Below are positions 16,935 through 26,437 of a stretch of DNA of 64,000 nucleotides, piece by piece. Position numbers and translations under genes: made by a program. Under the pieces are notes generated by a model. It saw only the letters and a program-made list of their open reading frames with translations. It searched no databases and was not told the origin of the DNA. Each line of letters begins with the position of its first letter. The stretch's first letter is position 1. Source of the DNA: Vibrio cincinnatiensis (lineage in GTDB: Bacteria > Pseudomonadota > Gammaproteobacteria > Enterobacterales > Vibrionaceae); assembly GCF_022113815.1 (NCBI RefSeq), contig NZ_SGOM01000007.1:1-64000 (forward strand). The letters are read 5' to 3'.

Positions 16935-18674
16935 ATGACAATGTTACCCAGTACAGAAATGTTATCTGGTGCAGAGATGGTGGTTCAATCTCTGATCGAA
17001 GAAGGCGTAGAACAGATTTTTGGCTATCCCGGTGGATCGGTGCTTGATATCTATGACGCTCTGCACGAAAAAACCGATAAAATTAAACATGTTCTTGTTC
17101 GTCATGAGCAAGCGGCAACCCATATGGCTGATGGTTATGCCCGAGCCACAGGTAAACCGGGAGTTGTACTGGTTTGCTCTGGCCCCGGAGCCACTAATAC
17201 CGTGACAGGCATTGCCACAGCTTATATGGATTCCATTCCAATGATTGTGATTTCGGGTAACGTTGCGACCAACTTGATTGGTAATGATGCCTTTCAGGAG
17301 TGCGATATTGTTGGTGTTTCTCGCCCTATCGTAAAACACAGTTTTTTGGTGAAAGATGCGCAGGATATTCCTGAAACCATTAAAAAAGCTTTTTATATTG
17401 CCTCAACGGGTCGCCCCGGACCAGTGGTGATTGACCTTCCTAAAGATGTCATGAATCCGTTGATAAAATTTCCTTATCAGTATCCAGAAACGATTAAAAT
17501 GCGCTCGTATAACCCTACGACTTCTGGGCATAAAGGGCAAATTAAGAAAGCGTTAAAAGCATTATTAGCGGCCAAAAAACCAGTGTTGTACATTGGTGGT
17601 GGGGCAATTATTTCACATGCAGATAAGCAAATTCGTCAACTGGCTGAGGCGTTAAATCTGCCCGTTGTGAGTACATTGATGGGGCTAGGGGCTTTCCCTG
17701 GCACACATGAAAATTTCCTTGGTATGCTTGGCATGCATGGGGTATATGAAGCCAATATGGCGATGCATAATGCCGATTTGATCTTTGGCGTTGGGGTTCG
17801 TTTTGATGATCGTACCACCAATAATCTAGAAAAATATTGCCCGAATGCCAAAGTCATGCAGATTGATATTGACCCTTCTTCGATCTCCAAGAACGTCAAA
17901 GTGGATTTACCCATTGTGGGCTCAGCCGATCAGGTTCTAGAAACCATGCTTAAATTGCTCGAAGAGCAAGCAGAAGGGAATGATAGCCAAGCTATAGAAC
18001 TATGGTGGAATGACATCCAAGGCTGGCGTGAGCGTCAATGCTTGAGTTATGAGAAATCGGCTGAGCGAATTAAGCCTCAACAAGTCATTGAAACTCTATT
18101 TAAGTTGACTAAAGGCCAAGCCTATGTTGCTTCAGATGTGGGCCAACATCAGATGTTTGCTGCGCTCTATTATCCTTTTGATAAGCCTCGTCAGTGGATT
18201 AATTCGGGTGGTCTTGGCACGATGGGATTTGGGTTACCTGCTGGAATGGGGGTGAAGTTTGCTTTACCGGATGAGGATGTTGTCGTTGTGACGGGAGATG
18301 GTAGCATTCAAATGAATATTCAAGAGCTCTCGACAGCACTGCAGTATGATATTCCAGTGAAGATCATTAACTTAAACAACCGTTTCTTAGGTATGGTGAA
18401 ACAGTGGCAAGATATTATTTATCAAGGACGTCATTCCAACTCTTATATGAGTTCCGTTCCTGATTTTGCCGCGATAGCTGAAGCTTATGGGCATGTGGGG
18501 ATCCGAATTTCAGATCCGAGTGAACTAGAAGCAGGACTAAAACAAGCTTTGGAAATGAAAGATCGTTTGGTATTTGTGGATATCAATGTGGATGAAACCG
18601 AGCATGTTTATCCTATGCAGATCAAAGGCGAAGGAATGGATAAAATGTGGCTAAGCAAAACGGAGAGAACTTAA
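16935..18674 (+). CDS. ilvI: Acetolactate synthase III, large subunit
   Basis: A 579-residue thiamine-diphosphate enzyme for the first common step of valine, leucine and isoleucine synthesis, joining two pyruvates or pyruvate and 2-ketobutyrate. It has the N-terminal [14 protein letters not shown] and the active-site [15 protein letters not shown]. The ThDP-binding [12 protein letters not shown] and [12 protein letters not shown] lie near the C-terminus. The start ATG has AAGGAG six bases upstream. ilvH follows by one base. The long leader (16586-16934) may carry Lrp-type or RNA-based control, which I cannot verify. Confidence 0.97.
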   Translation: MTMLPSTEMLSGAEMVVQSLIEEGVEQIFGYPGGSVLDIYDALHEKTDKIKHVLVRHEQAATHMADGYARATGKPGVVLVCSGPGATNTVTGIATAYMDSIPMIVISGNVATNLIGNDAFQECDIVGVSRPIVKHSFLVKDAQDIPETIKKAFYIASTGRPGPVVIDLPKDVMNPLIKFPYQYPETIKMRSYNPTTSGHKGQIKKALKALLAAKKPVLYIGGGAIISHADKQIRQLAEALNLPVVSTLMGLGAFPGTHENFLGMLGMHGVYEANMAMHNADLIFGVGVRFDDRTTNNLEKYCPNAKVMQIDIDPSSISKNVKVDLPIVGSADQVLETMLKLLEEQAEGNDSQAIELWWNDIQGWRERQCLSYEKSAERIKPQQVIETLFKLTKGQAYVASDVGQHQMFAALYYPFDKPRQWINSGGLGTMGFGLPAGMGVKFALPDEDVVVVTGDGSIQMNIQELSTALQYDIPVKIINLNNRFLGMVKQWQDIIYQGRHSNSYMSSVPDFAAIAEAYGHVGIRISDPSELEAGLKQALEMKDRLVFVDINVDETEHVYPMQIKGEGMDKMWLSKTERT

Positions 18675-18675
18675 T

Positions 18676-19173
18676 ATGAGATACATTATTTCATTACTAT
18701 TAGAAAACCAGCCTGGTGCATTATCTCGGGTGGTTGGCTTGTTCTCTCAGCGCGGCTATAACATTGAAACACTTAACGTTTCTCCAACGGATGATGAAAC
18801 CTTGTCGCGGCTAACGATCACCACCACCTCAGATGAAATGCAACTAGAGCAGATCCAAAAGCAGCTGCATAAGCTCATTGATGTGTTAAAAGTTCAGGAA
18901 GTCTCAGAGTTTGAGCATATTGAACGAGAACTGATGCTGGTAAAAGTCAAAGCCAGTGGTTTTGCTCGGGCTGAAGTGAAACGGACAGCGGATATTTTTC
19001 GTGGGCAAATTGTTGATGTGACTTCGGCACAATATACCGTTCAGTTAACCGGAACCAGTGATAAATTAGATGCCTTTATTGATGCTATTTCTGAAATTAC
19101 GGATGTAATTGAAGTCGCTCGAAGTGGTGTGGTTGGGATGACGCGAGGAGAACGAGCGTTGCGCGGCCAGTAA
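18676..19173 (+). CDS. ilvH: Acetolactate synthase III, small regulatory subunit
   Basis: A 165-residue regulatory subunit with an N-terminal ACT domain, ISLLLENQPGALSRVVGLFSQRGYNIETLNV. This is the valine-binding part in this family. It stabilises and activates IlvI and gives feedback inhibition. It lies one base after ilvI and is followed 30 bases later by a strong bidirectional terminator, so ilvIH is a two-gene operon here. In E. coli cra follows at this place, but it is not present here. Confidence 0.97.
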   Translation: MRYIISLLLENQPGALSRVVGLFSQRGYNIETLNVSPTDDETLSRLTITTTSDEMQLEQIQKQLHKLIDVLKVQEVSEFEHIERELMLVKVKASGFARAEVKRTADIFRGQIVDVTSAQYTVQLTGTSDKLDAFIDAISEITDVIEVARSGVVGMTRGERALRGQ

Positions 19174-19200
19174 GCGTTTTTATATCAGCATCATCAATAA

Positions 19201-19232
19201 AAAAACCAGCCAATGACAAAGGCTGGTTTTTT
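19201..19232. terminator. Bidirectional terminator between ilvH and serA
   Basis: An 11-base stem AAAAACCAGCC/GGCTGGTTTTT with a nine-base loop and T runs on both strands. It separates the convergent genes ilvH and serA. Confidence 0.93.
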
Positions 19233-19248
19233 GTTGTACGCATTAAGC

Positions 19249-20478
19249 TTAGTGCAAAATACGAGCGCGGATAGTGCCATCAATACTCTTCAGCTTAGCC
19301 AAAGCTTCTGCTGAACGAGCGGTTTCAACTTCAATCACTACATATCCGATGGTTGCGTTGGTTTGCAAGTATTGTGCTGCCACGTTAATACCGTCTTGCG
19401 CAAAAATCGTGTTAATTTGAGTCAGAATACCTGGGCGGTTCTCATGAATATGCAGCAGACGTGAGCAGTCTCGATGCTGTGGTAGTGAGACTTCAGGGAA
19501 GTTAACACTAGAGAGCGTTGAACCATTATCTGAGTACTTAGCCAGTTTTCCTGCTACTTCAATTCCAATGTTTTCTTGCGCTTCTTGAGTAGAGCCGCCG
19601 ACATGTGGAGTGAGTAGTACATTGTCAAACTCGATGAGTGGTGATTCAAAAACTTCTTTGTTTGAGCCAGGTTCGACAGGGAAAACATCGACCGCTGCTC
19701 CAGCAATGTGTCCAGATTCTAATGCATCGCATAAGGCTGGAATATCAACCACCGTTCCCCGTGCAGCGTTAATAAAGATAGAGCCAGGTTTCATACGAGC
19801 AAACTCTTCTTTACCCATCATATTCTTGGTTTCTGGAGTCTCTGGGACATGCAAAGAAATGACATCACACTTGTTAAGCAGCTCGCTCATGGTATGGACC
19901 TGAGTGGCATTGCCTAATGAAAGTTTATTTTCAATGTCATAAAAATAAACACGCATCCCTAAGTTTTCAGCAATAATGCCTAACTGCGTACCAATGTGCC
20001 CATAACCCACAATACCTAAAGATTTGCCACGAGCTTCATAAGAGTTATCGGCACTTTTTTTCCAGATCCCACGGTGAGCAAGGGCATTTTTTTCAGGAAT
20101 GCCACGTAGCAGAAGAAGGATCTCACCTAATACTAGTTCTGCCACACTTCGAGTATTGGAGAAGGGAGCATTAAAGACTGGGATACCTCGTTTCGCTGCC
20201 GCCTCGAGGTTTACTTGGTTAGTACCAATACAGAAGCAGCCGATCGCAACCAATTTATTCGCGGAGTTGATGACTTTTTCTGTCAAATTGGTGCGGGAGC
20301 GAATACCAATAAAATGCACATCTTGGATGGCTTCGATGAGTTCGGCTTCTTCTAAAGAGCCTTTGTGGTACTCAATGTTGCTATAGCCAGCAGCTTGCAA
20401 AACTTCTACTGATGATGGATGAAGTCCTTCAAGGAGTAGGATCTTGATTTTGTCTTTTTCCAGTGAAACTTTGGCCAT
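19249..20478 (-). CDS. serA: D-3-phosphoglycerate dehydrogenase
   Basis: A 409-residue enzyme for the first step of serine synthesis, oxidising 3-phosphoglycerate with NAD. The nucleotide-binding loop reads LGIVGYGHIGTQLG. The catalytic stretch FINAARGTVVDIPAL and the histidine region LLTPHVGGSTQEAQ are present. The C-terminal ACT domain (HIHENRPGILTQINTIFA, about residues 335-409) is the serine-feedback domain in the E. coli enzyme. It stands alone between terminators, convergent with ilvH and co-oriented with rpiA, its neighbour in E. coli too. Confidence 0.97.
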   Translation of the reverse strand: MAKVSLEKDKIKILLLEGLHPSSVEVLQAAGYSNIEYHKGSLEEAELIEAIQDVHFIGIRSRTNLTEKVINSANKLVAIGCFCIGTNQVNLEAAAKRGIPVFNAPFSNTRSVAELVLGEILLLLRGIPEKNALAHRGIWKKSADNSYEARGKSLGIVGYGHIGTQLGIIAENLGMRVYFYDIENKLSLGNATQVHTMSELLNKCDVISLHVPETPETKNMMGKEEFARMKPGSIFINAARGTVVDIPALCDALESGHIAGAAVDVFPVEPGSNKEVFESPLIEFDNVLLTPHVGGSTQEAQENIGIEVAGKLAKYSDNGSTLSSVNFPEVSLPQHRDCSRLLHIHENRPGILTQINTIFAQDGINVAAQYLQTNATIGYVVIEVETARSAEALAKLKSIDGTIRARILH

Positions 20479-20663
20479 TATTCTCGTCCTTAAATATGGG
20501 ATGGTGGGCTAATAAAGCAAACGTCAAGTGAAACGTCGATTATTTGACTTGTTTTATTCAACGCAAACGTTTTCCTTGTGTTACTTTACTCCATTAAACT
20601 AACAAATATTTTGTCATTTGGGTAAGGAAATTACGTAATAAGAAATAATTTTCTTATAGAAAA

Positions 20664-20694
20664 AGAACAAAAAACGGCACTTGGAGTGCCGTTT
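20664..20694 (-). terminator. Terminator of rpiA
   Basis: On the minus strand, AAACGGCAC pairs with GTGCCGTTT around a five-base loop, followed by TTTGTTC. It lies 38 bases after the rpiA stop and upstream of serA. Confidence 0.9.
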
Positions 20695-20731
20695 GTAATC
20701 AAATAACAGAAAAATGGAGATTTTATCAATC

Positions 20732-21388
20732 TTATTCTTCGATTTTCGCACCTTGTTCTGTACCGGTAATCACCACGTCAGCTCCACGATGAGCAAATAA
20801 GCCATTCGTGACGACCCCGGTAATCGCATTGATCTGGCTTTCTAATGTTTTAGGATCGCTAATGTGCAAGTTATGGACATCAAGAATAATATTGCCATTA
20901 TCTGTGACCACGCCTTCACGATAGGTAGGGGAGCCACCTAATTTGGTCAGCTCTCTGGTCACATAAGTGCGAGCCATGGGGATCACTTCAACTGGGAGGG
21001 GGAATGTGCCTAAAACGTCAACGGCTTTGGTGCCATCGACGATACAGATAAATTTGTTGGCAATGGCTGCGACAATTTTTTCACGAGTCAGGGCTGCGCC
21101 ACCGCCTTTGATCATGGCTCGTTCTGGGTTAATTTCATCAGCCCCATCGACATAAATGTCTAACTGCTCGATATCGTTGCAGTCGTAGATTTTGATCCCA
21201 AGCGCTTGGAGTTTTTCGGTGGAAGCGATAGAGCTGGATACTGCACCTATTAGGTCATCTTTGATAGAACCCAGTGCATCGATGAAGTGATTGACCGTTG
21301 AACCGGTTCCTACGCCAACAATACTGCCTTTCTTTACGTATTTCAGTGCAGCCCAACCGGCGGCTTTTTTCATCTCATCTTGAGTCAT
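20732..21388 (-). CDS. rpiA: Ribose-5-phosphate isomerase A
   Basis: A 218-residue enzyme interconverting ribose 5-phosphate and ribulose 5-phosphate in the pentose phosphate pathway. The phosphate-binding loop [15 protein letters not shown], the catalytic region [10 protein letters not shown] and [14 protein letters not shown] are present. Length equals E. coli RpiA (219). It lies between fau and serA as a single gene with its own terminator. The start ATG has a CAGGAG site. Confidence 0.97.
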   Translation of the reverse strand: MTQDEMKKAAGWAALKYVKKGSIVGVGTGSTVNHFIDALGSIKDDLIGAVSSSIASTEKLQALGIKIYDCNDIEQLDIYVDGADEINPERAMIKGGGAALTREKIVAAIANKFICIVDGTKAVDVLGTFPLPVEVIPMARTYVTRELTKLGGSPTYREGVVTDNGNIILDVHNLHISDPKTLESQINAITGVVTNGLFAHRGADVVITGTEQGAKIEE

Positions 21389-21505
21389 GCCTATCTCCTG
21401 ATCATGGTTTAATGAGTTAATGCGTGTGCGGCGCGATTATATACTCAAAAAACTGACAGATGTACTGGTGATGGTGACTATTCACTCAGATAACGAGAAC
21501 CGAGT

Positions 21506-22096
21506 TCACGCTTTCCACTGCCAAGAGCGAGTAGGTGTCACAATTTTAGGCAGAGGGATATCCCAGCTTTCGGTCGGTAATGTTTCAACATATTGACAAT
21601 CATGAGCCAAACCGATCGGCTTGGCTCCTTGTCCGGAGTGAAACCATGTTGAGAGTGTGCGATCGTAGTAGCCTCCCCCCATGCCAAGCCGGTGCCCTTG
21701 TGCATCAAAAGCCACCAGTGGTGTGCAGATAAGATCTAACTCTTTAACCGGTTTCACTAACTGCTTATTTAATTTAGGCTCAATAATGCCATATTGGTTA
21801 TAAGCCATTGGAGTATCAAATTGGTAATGCAAAAAGAGCAGGTGTCCTTTGGAAAATGGGTGTAACACAGGGAGGTAGACGGATTTTCCTTGCGCCCATA
21901 ACCATTTGATGAGTGGCATTGTATCGAGCTCACCATCGGTTGAAAGGTATAAAGCAATGTGTTGACTGTGTTTGAATTCCGCTTGTTGGGCTGCTCGGTG
22001 GATTAAATCTTGGCTTGCCTGAAATTGCACGTCACTGGGCAGTTGATTGCGTCGTTGGCGGATATGTTGACGGAGAGCTTGACGAGTTGGTGACAT
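21506..22096 (-). CDS. fau: 5-formyltetrahydrofolate cyclo-ligase
   Basis: A 196-residue enzyme that converts 5-formyltetrahydrofolate to methenyltetrahydrofolate with ATP. The glycine-rich LGMGGGYYDRTLS near residue 150 and the preceding TPLVAFDAQGHR mark the family. I chose the ATG at 22096 (MSPTRQALRQ); the longer frame back to 22153 would run through the 6S RNA. Directly upstream of it lies 6S RNA, as in E. coli, where fau (ygfA) follows ssrS and is co-transcribed. Confidence 0.93.
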   Translation of the reverse strand: MSPTRQALRQHIRQRRNQLPSDVQFQASQDLIHRAAQQAEFKHSQHIALYLSTDGELDTMPLIKWLWAQGKSVYLPVLHPFSKGHLLFLHYQFDTPMAYNQYGIIEPKLNKQLVKPVKELDLICTPLVAFDAQGHRLGMGGGYYDRTLSTWFHSGQGAKPIGLAHDCQYVETLPTESWDIPLPKIVTPTRSWQWKA

Positions 22097-22102
22097 AATT
22101 AG

Positions 22103-22286
22103 GGAACCCCAGAGTGCCGTTGAGGATTGTGGCCCTTGAACCAGCTGGTTCAAGGCGGATTAGCAATGGCTACCGTAGGCTTCTCGGTACGAGCCGAGCT
22201 TGCTCAATAGCGACCAAATACTAACCCTTTGGTGTTGCTTATCGGCTCAGGGACTTACATCCGCTGACGAACACTCCAGGGTAAAA
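22103..22286 (-). ncRNA. ssrS: 6S RNA
   Basis: On the minus strand the 184-nt span matches 6S RNA in sequence and order. It has GTTCGTCAGCGG with GTCCCTGAGCCGAT, then GAGCAAGCTCGG and ACCGAGAAGCC, then CCTTGAACC and GGTTCAAGGG. The ends pair (ACCCTGGAG with CTCTGGGGT), leaving the central bubble that mimics an open promoter. 6S RNA binds sigma-70 RNA polymerase in stationary phase. It lies between zapA and fau, the same context as in E. coli. The 5' end is put at 22286 by alignment and may be off by a few bases. Confidence 0.93.
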
Positions 22287-22289
22287 CTT

Positions 22290-22595
22290 TTAGCTACCTT
22301 GCTGTACTTTATTGAGCGCGGCTTGCAATGACTCCGTGAGTTCATCCACTCGCCGATTCAATTGCAACTGCTGATCATTTTGTTTTTGTCGCTCAGTTTG
22401 TAATTCGTAGCAAATATTCAATGCTGCGATAGTGAGTAACTTAACCTCATTGGTTACCTTAGTACGTTCGGCCATATCTTTCAATCGTTGATCAAGATCT
22501 TGTGCGGCACGTATCAAAGAGCTTTCTTGCCCACTGGGACAATTAACTCGGGTTACTTTGCCTAATATTTCTACGTCAACCGCTTGATTACTCAT
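22290..22595 (-). CDS. zapA: Cell division protein ZapA
   Basis: A 101-residue cytoplasmic protein that promotes FtsZ bundling at the division ring. The N-terminal beta-strand region VDVEILGKVTRVNCPSGQ is followed by a helical part with RAAQDLDQRLKDMAERTK and a C-terminal coiled-coil, QLNRRVDELTESLQAAL. Length is close to E. coli ZapA (109). It lies directly upstream of 6S RNA and fau on the same strand. Confidence 0.95.
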   Translation of the reverse strand: MSNQAVDVEILGKVTRVNCPSGQESSLIRAAQDLDQRLKDMAERTKVTNEVKLLTIAALNICYELQTERQKQNDQQLQLNRRVDELTESLQAALNKVQQGS

Positions 22596-22824
22596 GATAA
22601 GTGAACTCTATTCGCGTAACTAAAGATGGGGGCAATCGCCAAACCATCGAGGGGCAAACTATAGGTAAAGCGCTACTAAGATTCAAGCTTTTCACGCGGA
22701 TAAGCATGAATTGATGCATAAAAAACTACTTATTGGGCAATTTGCGCAAAAGCTAGTCATATGAGCGTTTTCGGTTAAACGCTGAAGTGGTAGGATGGCG
22801 TTTATTTACCAAGATGAAGTGATT

Positions 22825-23397
22825 ATGAGTGAAGCGACTTTTCCCAGTTATAACCAATTAGCGAGTGATCTACAATCGGCCTCGTTGGGGATTAATCCTG
22901 CCGAGCTGCATGGTTTATTAGCGGGAATGCTAGCGGGAGGATTAAGTGTTGATGATTCAAGCTGGCAGCCGTTGATTTTTGATTACACTAATGATGGCAT
23001 GGGCTGGCCTACACAAGCATTAGAGCAAGCGAAGCAATTGTTTTTAGCCACTCATCATGAATTAGCTGGTCGTGATTTTAAATTAACGCTGTTAGTTCCA
23101 GTTAATCATGATAGTGAGGCCTTGTTCCAGTTTGCCGATGGTGTGATCGATTGGGTTAACCACTTTATTTCTGGCCTAGGTTTAGCGGCCGTCAATTTAA
23201 CGGGTGTGTCTGCAGATGCGAAAGAAGCGTTACAGGATTTAGAAGAAATCGCCAAATTAGCCATCGATGAAGACGATGATTTACAGCAACAAGCTCTGTT
23301 GTTAGAACAAGTGATTGAGCACATCAAAGCGTGTGTTTTTACGCTACACCTTGAGTTCAGTAAGTCTGAACCCGTAACTAAGCCTATGATTCACTAA
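22825..23397 (+). CDS. ygfB: UPF0149 family protein YgfB
   Basis: A 190-residue protein of the UPF0149/YecA-like family. It has the typical [14 protein letters not shown] near the N-terminus and [12 protein letters not shown] in the middle. E. coli YgfB is a cytoplasmic dimer of unclear role. I chose the ATG at 22825 ([12 protein letters not shown]); an upstream ATG at 22795 adds ten residues that look non-coding. It is divergent from zapA and is followed 8 bases later by ubiH. In E. coli pepP lies between ygfB and ubiH; no pepP is present here. Confidence 0.92.
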   Translation: MSEATFPSYNQLASDLQSASLGINPAELHGLLAGMLAGGLSVDDSSWQPLIFDYTNDGMGWPTQALEQAKQLFLATHHELAGRDFKLTLLVPVNHDSEALFQFADGVIDWVNHFISGLGLAAVNLTGVSADAKEALQDLEEIAKLAIDEDDDLQQQALLLEQVIEHIKACVFTLHLEFSKSEPVTKPMIH

Positions 23398-23405
23398 GTG
23401 AGGTT

Positions 23406-24593
23406 ATGGTGAGTAACGAGCAATCTTTCGATGTTATCATTGCTGGCGGAGCAATGGCGGGGGCGACTCTGGCTCTGGCATTGAATGCTTTGAGTCAAGG
23501 CGCTTTGTCTATTGCAGTGATTGAAGCTTTTCCTGTTGATCATCATGCTCATCCCGGGTTTGATGCTCGTTCGATTGCTCTTTCTTATGGCACGGTAGCC
23601 TTATTGGAGCAATGGGGGCTGTGGGAGAGGATTCGCCCTTTAGCCACCGCCATCACAGATATTCATGTTTCGGATCGTTCTCATGCTGGTATGACAGACA
23701 TTCATGCTCAATCACTTAAACTGGATGCGTTGGGCTATGTGGTTGAGTTGGCGCGAGTAGGGCGTTTATATGCTGAAAAAATGGCGCAATGTCCAAACAT
23801 TACTCAGTATTGTCCAGTCAGTGTTACTCATATCTCTCGCACATTAGAGTCGGTTTCGGTGACGTTGTCGAATCAATCTATTATCGTCGGGAAACTGTTA
23901 GTTGCCGCTGATGGCACGATGTCGACGTGTTGTGAGAAACTGGGTTTTCCGTTGCAAGAGCAGGATTTTCATCAGGTAGCGATCATTGCTAATGTGCAAA
24001 CGAATCAACGTCATCAAGGACGTGCGTTTGAACGCTTTACTTCCTCCGGCCCCTTAGCTTTGCTTCCGATGAGTGAAAACCGTTTATCATTAGTTTGGTG
24101 TCTGTCTACTGCTGATGCGCAGCAAGTTATGAAGATGGATGATTCCAGCTTTCTGGATAAATTACAGCAAGATTTTGGTTGGCGCTTAGGGCGTTTTATT
24201 CAAGTCGGGGAGCGCAGCTGCTACCCATTATTGCTTCGTTATCGAGAAAATATGATCTCTCATCGCTTTGCTATGGTGGGTAATGCCGCCCAAACCTTAC
24301 ATCCGATTGCAGGGCAAGGGTTCAATTTAGGTATCCGAGATATTGCCAGTTTGGCAGAGGAGATCACTTGTGGTGATCCAGTGGGGGATTACCAAACATT
24401 GAACCGTTTTCGTCTGCGTCGAGAAGCGGATCGTTGCTCGACGATCCAGTTGACATCAACGTTGGTTCATCTCTTTTCTAATGATTGGCTGAGCCTTCGT
24501 ATTGCGCGTAATCTCGGTTTAGCGGCAATGGACAGCGTTCCATTTTTAAACATGCCCTTGCTTCAACGCACTCTTGGTGTGGTGAATCGATAA
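23406..24593 (+). CDS. ubiH: 2-octaprenyl-6-methoxyphenol hydroxylase
   Basis: A 395-residue FAD monooxygenase of ubiquinone synthesis. The N-terminal dinucleotide fold reads DVIIAGGAMAGATLALAL, and the FAD-binding GNAAQTLHPIAGQGFNLG motif near residue 295 has the UbiH form (GNAAQ rather than GDAAH). The start may be the ATG at 23406 or the GTG at 23409, since TGAGG lies just upstream. It follows ygfB and precedes its paralogue ubiI by 13 bases, so the two hydroxylases form one operon. Confidence 0.95.
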   Translation: MVSNEQSFDVIIAGGAMAGATLALALNALSQGALSIAVIEAFPVDHHAHPGFDARSIALSYGTVALLEQWGLWERIRPLATAITDIHVSDRSHAGMTDIHAQSLKLDALGYVVELARVGRLYAEKMAQCPNITQYCPVSVTHISRTLESVSVTLSNQSIIVGKLLVAADGTMSTCCEKLGFPLQEQDFHQVAIIANVQTNQRHQGRAFERFTSSGPLALLPMSENRLSLVWCLSTADAQQVMKMDDSSFLDKLQQDFGWRLGRFIQVGERSCYPLLLRYRENMISHRFAMVGNAAQTLHPIAGQGFNLGIRDIASLAEEITCGDPVGDYQTLNRFRLRREADRCSTIQLTSTLVHLFSNDWLSLRIARNLGLAAMDSVPFLNMPLLQRTLGVVNR

Positions 24594-24606
24594 AAGGTAC
24601 AAATTT

Positions 24607-25839
24607 ATGATGCAAAGTGTGGATATTGCCATTGTTGGTGGCGGAATGGTAGGGCTTGCGCTTGCGGCTGCATTTAAAGATTCTGATTTGAGAATCGCAG
24701 TTATTGAAAGCCATATTCCGAAAGCGGGGCTCGATCCGCTCCCTGATGTCCGCGTTTCCGCCTTGAGTCGTGCTAGCGAAACGATCTTGAAAAACTTGAA
24801 TGCTTGGGATGGGATCATAAAGCGCCGCGCTGCTCCTTATCATGCCATGGAAGTTTGGGAGCAAGACAGTTTTGCTCGAATTGAGTTTCATGCTCAGCAA
24901 CTGACCCAGCCTAATCTGGGGCATATTGTTGAAAATCGAGTGATTCAATTAGCCTTATTGGATCAAGTTAAGCAACAAGCCAATGTAAGTCTGTTTATGC
25001 CCGCCCAATGCCAAAATCTCGCCATGGGTGAAAGTGAAGCCTGGCTAACGTTAAGCAATGGTCAGTCATTGACTGCTAAGCTGGTGGTTGGGGCTGATGG
25101 AGCCAATTCTTGGGTTCGCCGCCAAATCGATATTCCGCTTACCCACTGGGATTATGGACACAGTGCTCTAGTGGCGAATATTCGTACCCGTGAGCTTCAC
25201 AATGGGGTAGCAAGACAGATCTTTACTCCGCAAGGTCCATTGGCTTTTCTTCCTATGTCTGATCCACAGATGAGTTCTATTGTGTGGTCAACCGAACCTA
25301 GTCGAGCTGAGCGTTTAATGGCCATGGATGTGTCAACATTTAATAAAGCACTTACCGCTGAATTTGATGGGCGACTTGGCTTATGTGAACTTGTTGGGCA
25401 GCGATATTCGGTTCCATTAAAAGCACGTTATGCTCGTGATTTTATCAGCGAACGTATTGCTTTAGTGGGCGATGCCGCTCACACCATTCATCCACTAGCC
25501 GGGCAAGGAGTTAACCTCGGTTTGCTCGATGCTGCGAGTTTAGTGCAGGAAGTGTTGGCGGTGTGGCAACAAGGTTTAGATATCGGTCATTCGCGCAATT
25601 TACGTCATTATGAGCGCTGGCGGAAAGCAGAAGCGGCCAAAATGATTGCGGCAATGCAAGGATTTAAAGATTTATTTGCTGGAAGCAACCCTGCGAAAAA
25701 ACTGATTCGTGGTATTGGGATGCGTCTTGCAGGACAACTACCAGGTGTAAAAGAAGAAATCATGCAGCATACCTTGGGGCTAAAAGGTGAGTTACCTGAG
25801 TTAGCGAAAAGGCAAGCGATGGCTTATGATCACGAATGA
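24607..25839 (+). CDS. ubiI: 2-polyprenylphenol 6-hydroxylase UbiI
   Basis: A 410-residue FAD monooxygenase, homologous to UbiH and acting at C5 of the ubiquinone ring precursor (the former VisC). It carries DIAIVGGGMVGLALAAA at the N-terminus, LVVGADGANSWVRR in the middle and LVGDAAHTIHPLAGQGVNLGLLD near residue 290. It is last in the ygfB-ubiH-ubiI unit and ends at a strong terminator (25850-25890). Confidence 0.95.
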   Translation: MMQSVDIAIVGGGMVGLALAAAFKDSDLRIAVIESHIPKAGLDPLPDVRVSALSRASETILKNLNAWDGIIKRRAAPYHAMEVWEQDSFARIEFHAQQLTQPNLGHIVENRVIQLALLDQVKQQANVSLFMPAQCQNLAMGESEAWLTLSNGQSLTAKLVVGADGANSWVRRQIDIPLTHWDYGHSALVANIRTRELHNGVARQIFTPQGPLAFLPMSDPQMSSIVWSTEPSRAERLMAMDVSTFNKALTAEFDGRLGLCELVGQRYSVPLKARYARDFISERIALVGDAAHTIHPLAGQGVNLGLLDAASLVQEVLAVWQQGLDIGHSRNLRHYERWRKAEAAKMIAAMQGFKDLFAGSNPAKKLIRGIGMRLAGQLPGVKEEIMQHTLGLKGELPELAKRQAMAYDHE

Positions 25840-25849
25840 TCTTCTGGCT

Positions 25850-25890
25850 AAAACAAAACAGGGTTGGCATTAGCCAACCCTGTTTTGTTT
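25850..25890. terminator. Bidirectional terminator between ubiI and ytfK homologue
   Basis: An 18-base perfect stem AAACAAAACAGGGTTGGC around ATTA, with T-rich flanks on both strands. It lies between the convergent ubiI and the ytfK homologue. Confidence 0.95.
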
Positions 25891-25900
25891 TCAATCTTGA

Positions 25901-26107
25901 TCAAGCATAAGCACAGCGTAAGCGTCGGATTTCTTGGTTGACTTCATTGACGGTCTGATAATGCCGCTGTTCTGCGCGCTCAGGAAGAATGAGTTTCCCA
26001 TTATCAAACTCAAATTTACCGACACCATAGATATAGATTCTTCCCTTAAAAAGACGACTTACGTGTTTAGCAATCATACTGGGGGTATAGCGCTTAAACA
26101 ATCTCAT
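25901..26107 (-). CDS. ytfK: DUF1107 protein, YtfK-like
   Basis: A 68-residue protein of the DUF1107 family. It aligns end to end with E. coli YtfK: MRLFKRYTPSMIAKHV, then LFKGRIYIYGVGKFEFDNGK, then VNEVNQEIRRL. YtfK has been reported in E. coli to bind SpoT and raise its (p)ppGpp synthetic activity under phosphate or fatty-acid starvation. That role is established for E. coli and is inferred here. It stands alone, convergent with ubiI. Its upstream region (26108-26409) holds no other gene. Confidence 0.88.
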   Translation of the reverse strand: MRLFKRYTPSMIAKHVSRLFKGRIYIYGVGKFEFDNGKLILPERAEQRHYQTVNEVNQEIRRLRCAYA

Positions 26108-26409
26108 ACTTCGATCCTTTTTGTTGTCCTTATTTCACTTAGTGTAAGTTAAATCGCTAAGCAATACTGTGATTTAGCCAGATATATCCAAAGTGATAGT
26201 GAATTTCTTTAGTGATTTGTGCTGATATCGACAAAATGCCTCCTTTCAAAGGCAGAAGGCTCCTCGACATAAGCATCGCTTCATCTTTCATCCATCAATA
26301 CAATATGAGACGGATAAATTGACGCGGCCTTATTAAGCCAAATCAATATGACAGTTTTAAGAATAGCGGAAGTAAAAGGAAAAAGGTAATGGTGATGTTG
26401 GTGTTTTGT
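26108..26409. other. Gene-free region upstream of the ytfK homologue
   Basis: About 300 bases without a convincing gene. It contains a GCCTCCTTTCAAAGGC-like hairpin near 26237-26253, flanked by TCGACA in direct repeat at 26228 and 26264. This looks structured on the minus strand, but I do not recognise the element. Confidence 0.35.
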
Positions 26410-26437
26410 AAAAAAAAGCCCACAGAAATTTGTGGGC
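26410..26437 (-). terminator. Intrinsic terminator on the minus strand
   Basis: On the minus strand GCCCACA pairs with TGTGGGC around a six-base loop, followed by eight T. It lies 243 bases beyond the stop of the YbaK-family gene, so it ends either a long 3' UTR or a separate small RNA. Confidence 0.9.

Noticed and set aside
23406..24593. Apparent loss of the GDAAH motif in UbiH
   Set aside because: The GNAAQ form appears to be the normal UbiH version, and the rest of the motif is intact.
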